Positions 8,698 to 8,733 of a stretch of DNA of 8,733 nt are shown here, piece by piece (positions within the stretch are counted from its first letter, which is position 1; the number at the start of each line of letters is the position of its first letter). The DNA is taken from NCBI GenBank assembly GCA_959600835.1, contig CAUGNQ010000068.1:1-8733 (forward strand), written 5' to 3'. The position numbers and the translations under genes are program-made. The stretch is from an uncultured Collinsella sp. Lineage in GTDB: Bacteria > Actinomycetota > Coriobacteriia > Coriobacteriales > Coriobacteriaceae. The notes below the pieces were generated by a model that was not told the DNA's origin, made no database searches, and worked only from the letters and a program-made list of their open reading frames with translations.

Positions 8698-8733
8698 TTT
8701 GTCAACTGGGAAATGCTCTCCGTGCGACCGAAT

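Larger units (their letters stand above)
8147..8733. other. Gene-free stretch of 587 bases at the right end
   Basis: No open frame here has a ribosome site, a recognisable domain or the codon pattern of the neighbours; the longest frames, near 100 codons, look random. The region holds a large inverted-repeat structure (8249-8485), an A/T-rich patch (8525-8560), a 14-bp palindrome (8600-8613) and a promoter candidate near the edge. It looks like a long upstream region of a gene beyond the window, with a decayed or non-coding repeat element inside. Confidence 0.6.

Overview
High-GC bacterial DNA, most like an actinobacterial anaerobe of the Coriobacteriia (Collinsella-like). That placement is an inference from base composition, the gene types and the strong AAAGGAG-type ribosome sites; no rRNA or marker gene confirms it.

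Layout, left to right. (1) 1-1698, minus strand: the first 566 residues of a copper-exporting P1B-type ATPase (copA), cut by the left edge. It has its own ribosome site and a promoter with a CsoR-like pseudo-palindrome. (2) 1849-1991: a repeat module of four alternately oriented 17-mers. (3) 2029-4113, minus: a Hanks-type Ser/Thr kinase with one membrane segment and, outside the membrane, a domain I recognise as DUF6273-like instead of the usual PASTA repeats. (4) 4146-4206: a long, nearly perfect inverted repeat just upstream of the kinase; 4245-4282: a terminator-like hairpin behind the next gene. (5) 4285-5247, minus: a 320-residue protein with a C-terminal FHA (phosphothreonine-binding) domain. 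(6) 5426-5569: a second, diverged copy of the repeat module with almost the same spacing. (7) 5828-8077, plus: a DEAD-box RNA helicase with a long arginine/glycine-rich tail, followed by a clear terminator. (8) 8147-8733: no convincing gene; it holds a 237-bp structure bounded by inverted repeats, a 14-bp palindrome and a promoter reading out of the window.

How the parts may work together. The FHA protein and the kinase lie on one strand, FHA gene first, and form a likely signalling pair: the kinase would sense something outside the cell and phosphorylate targets that the FHA domain reads. The two genes are separated by a terminator-like hairpin and an inverted repeat, so they are probably expressed unequally or separately. 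The pair is bracketed by the two copies of the four-arm repeat module. This bracketed kinase/FHA locus is the least ordinary part of the window. CopA and the helicase look like standard housekeeping or stress genes beside it.
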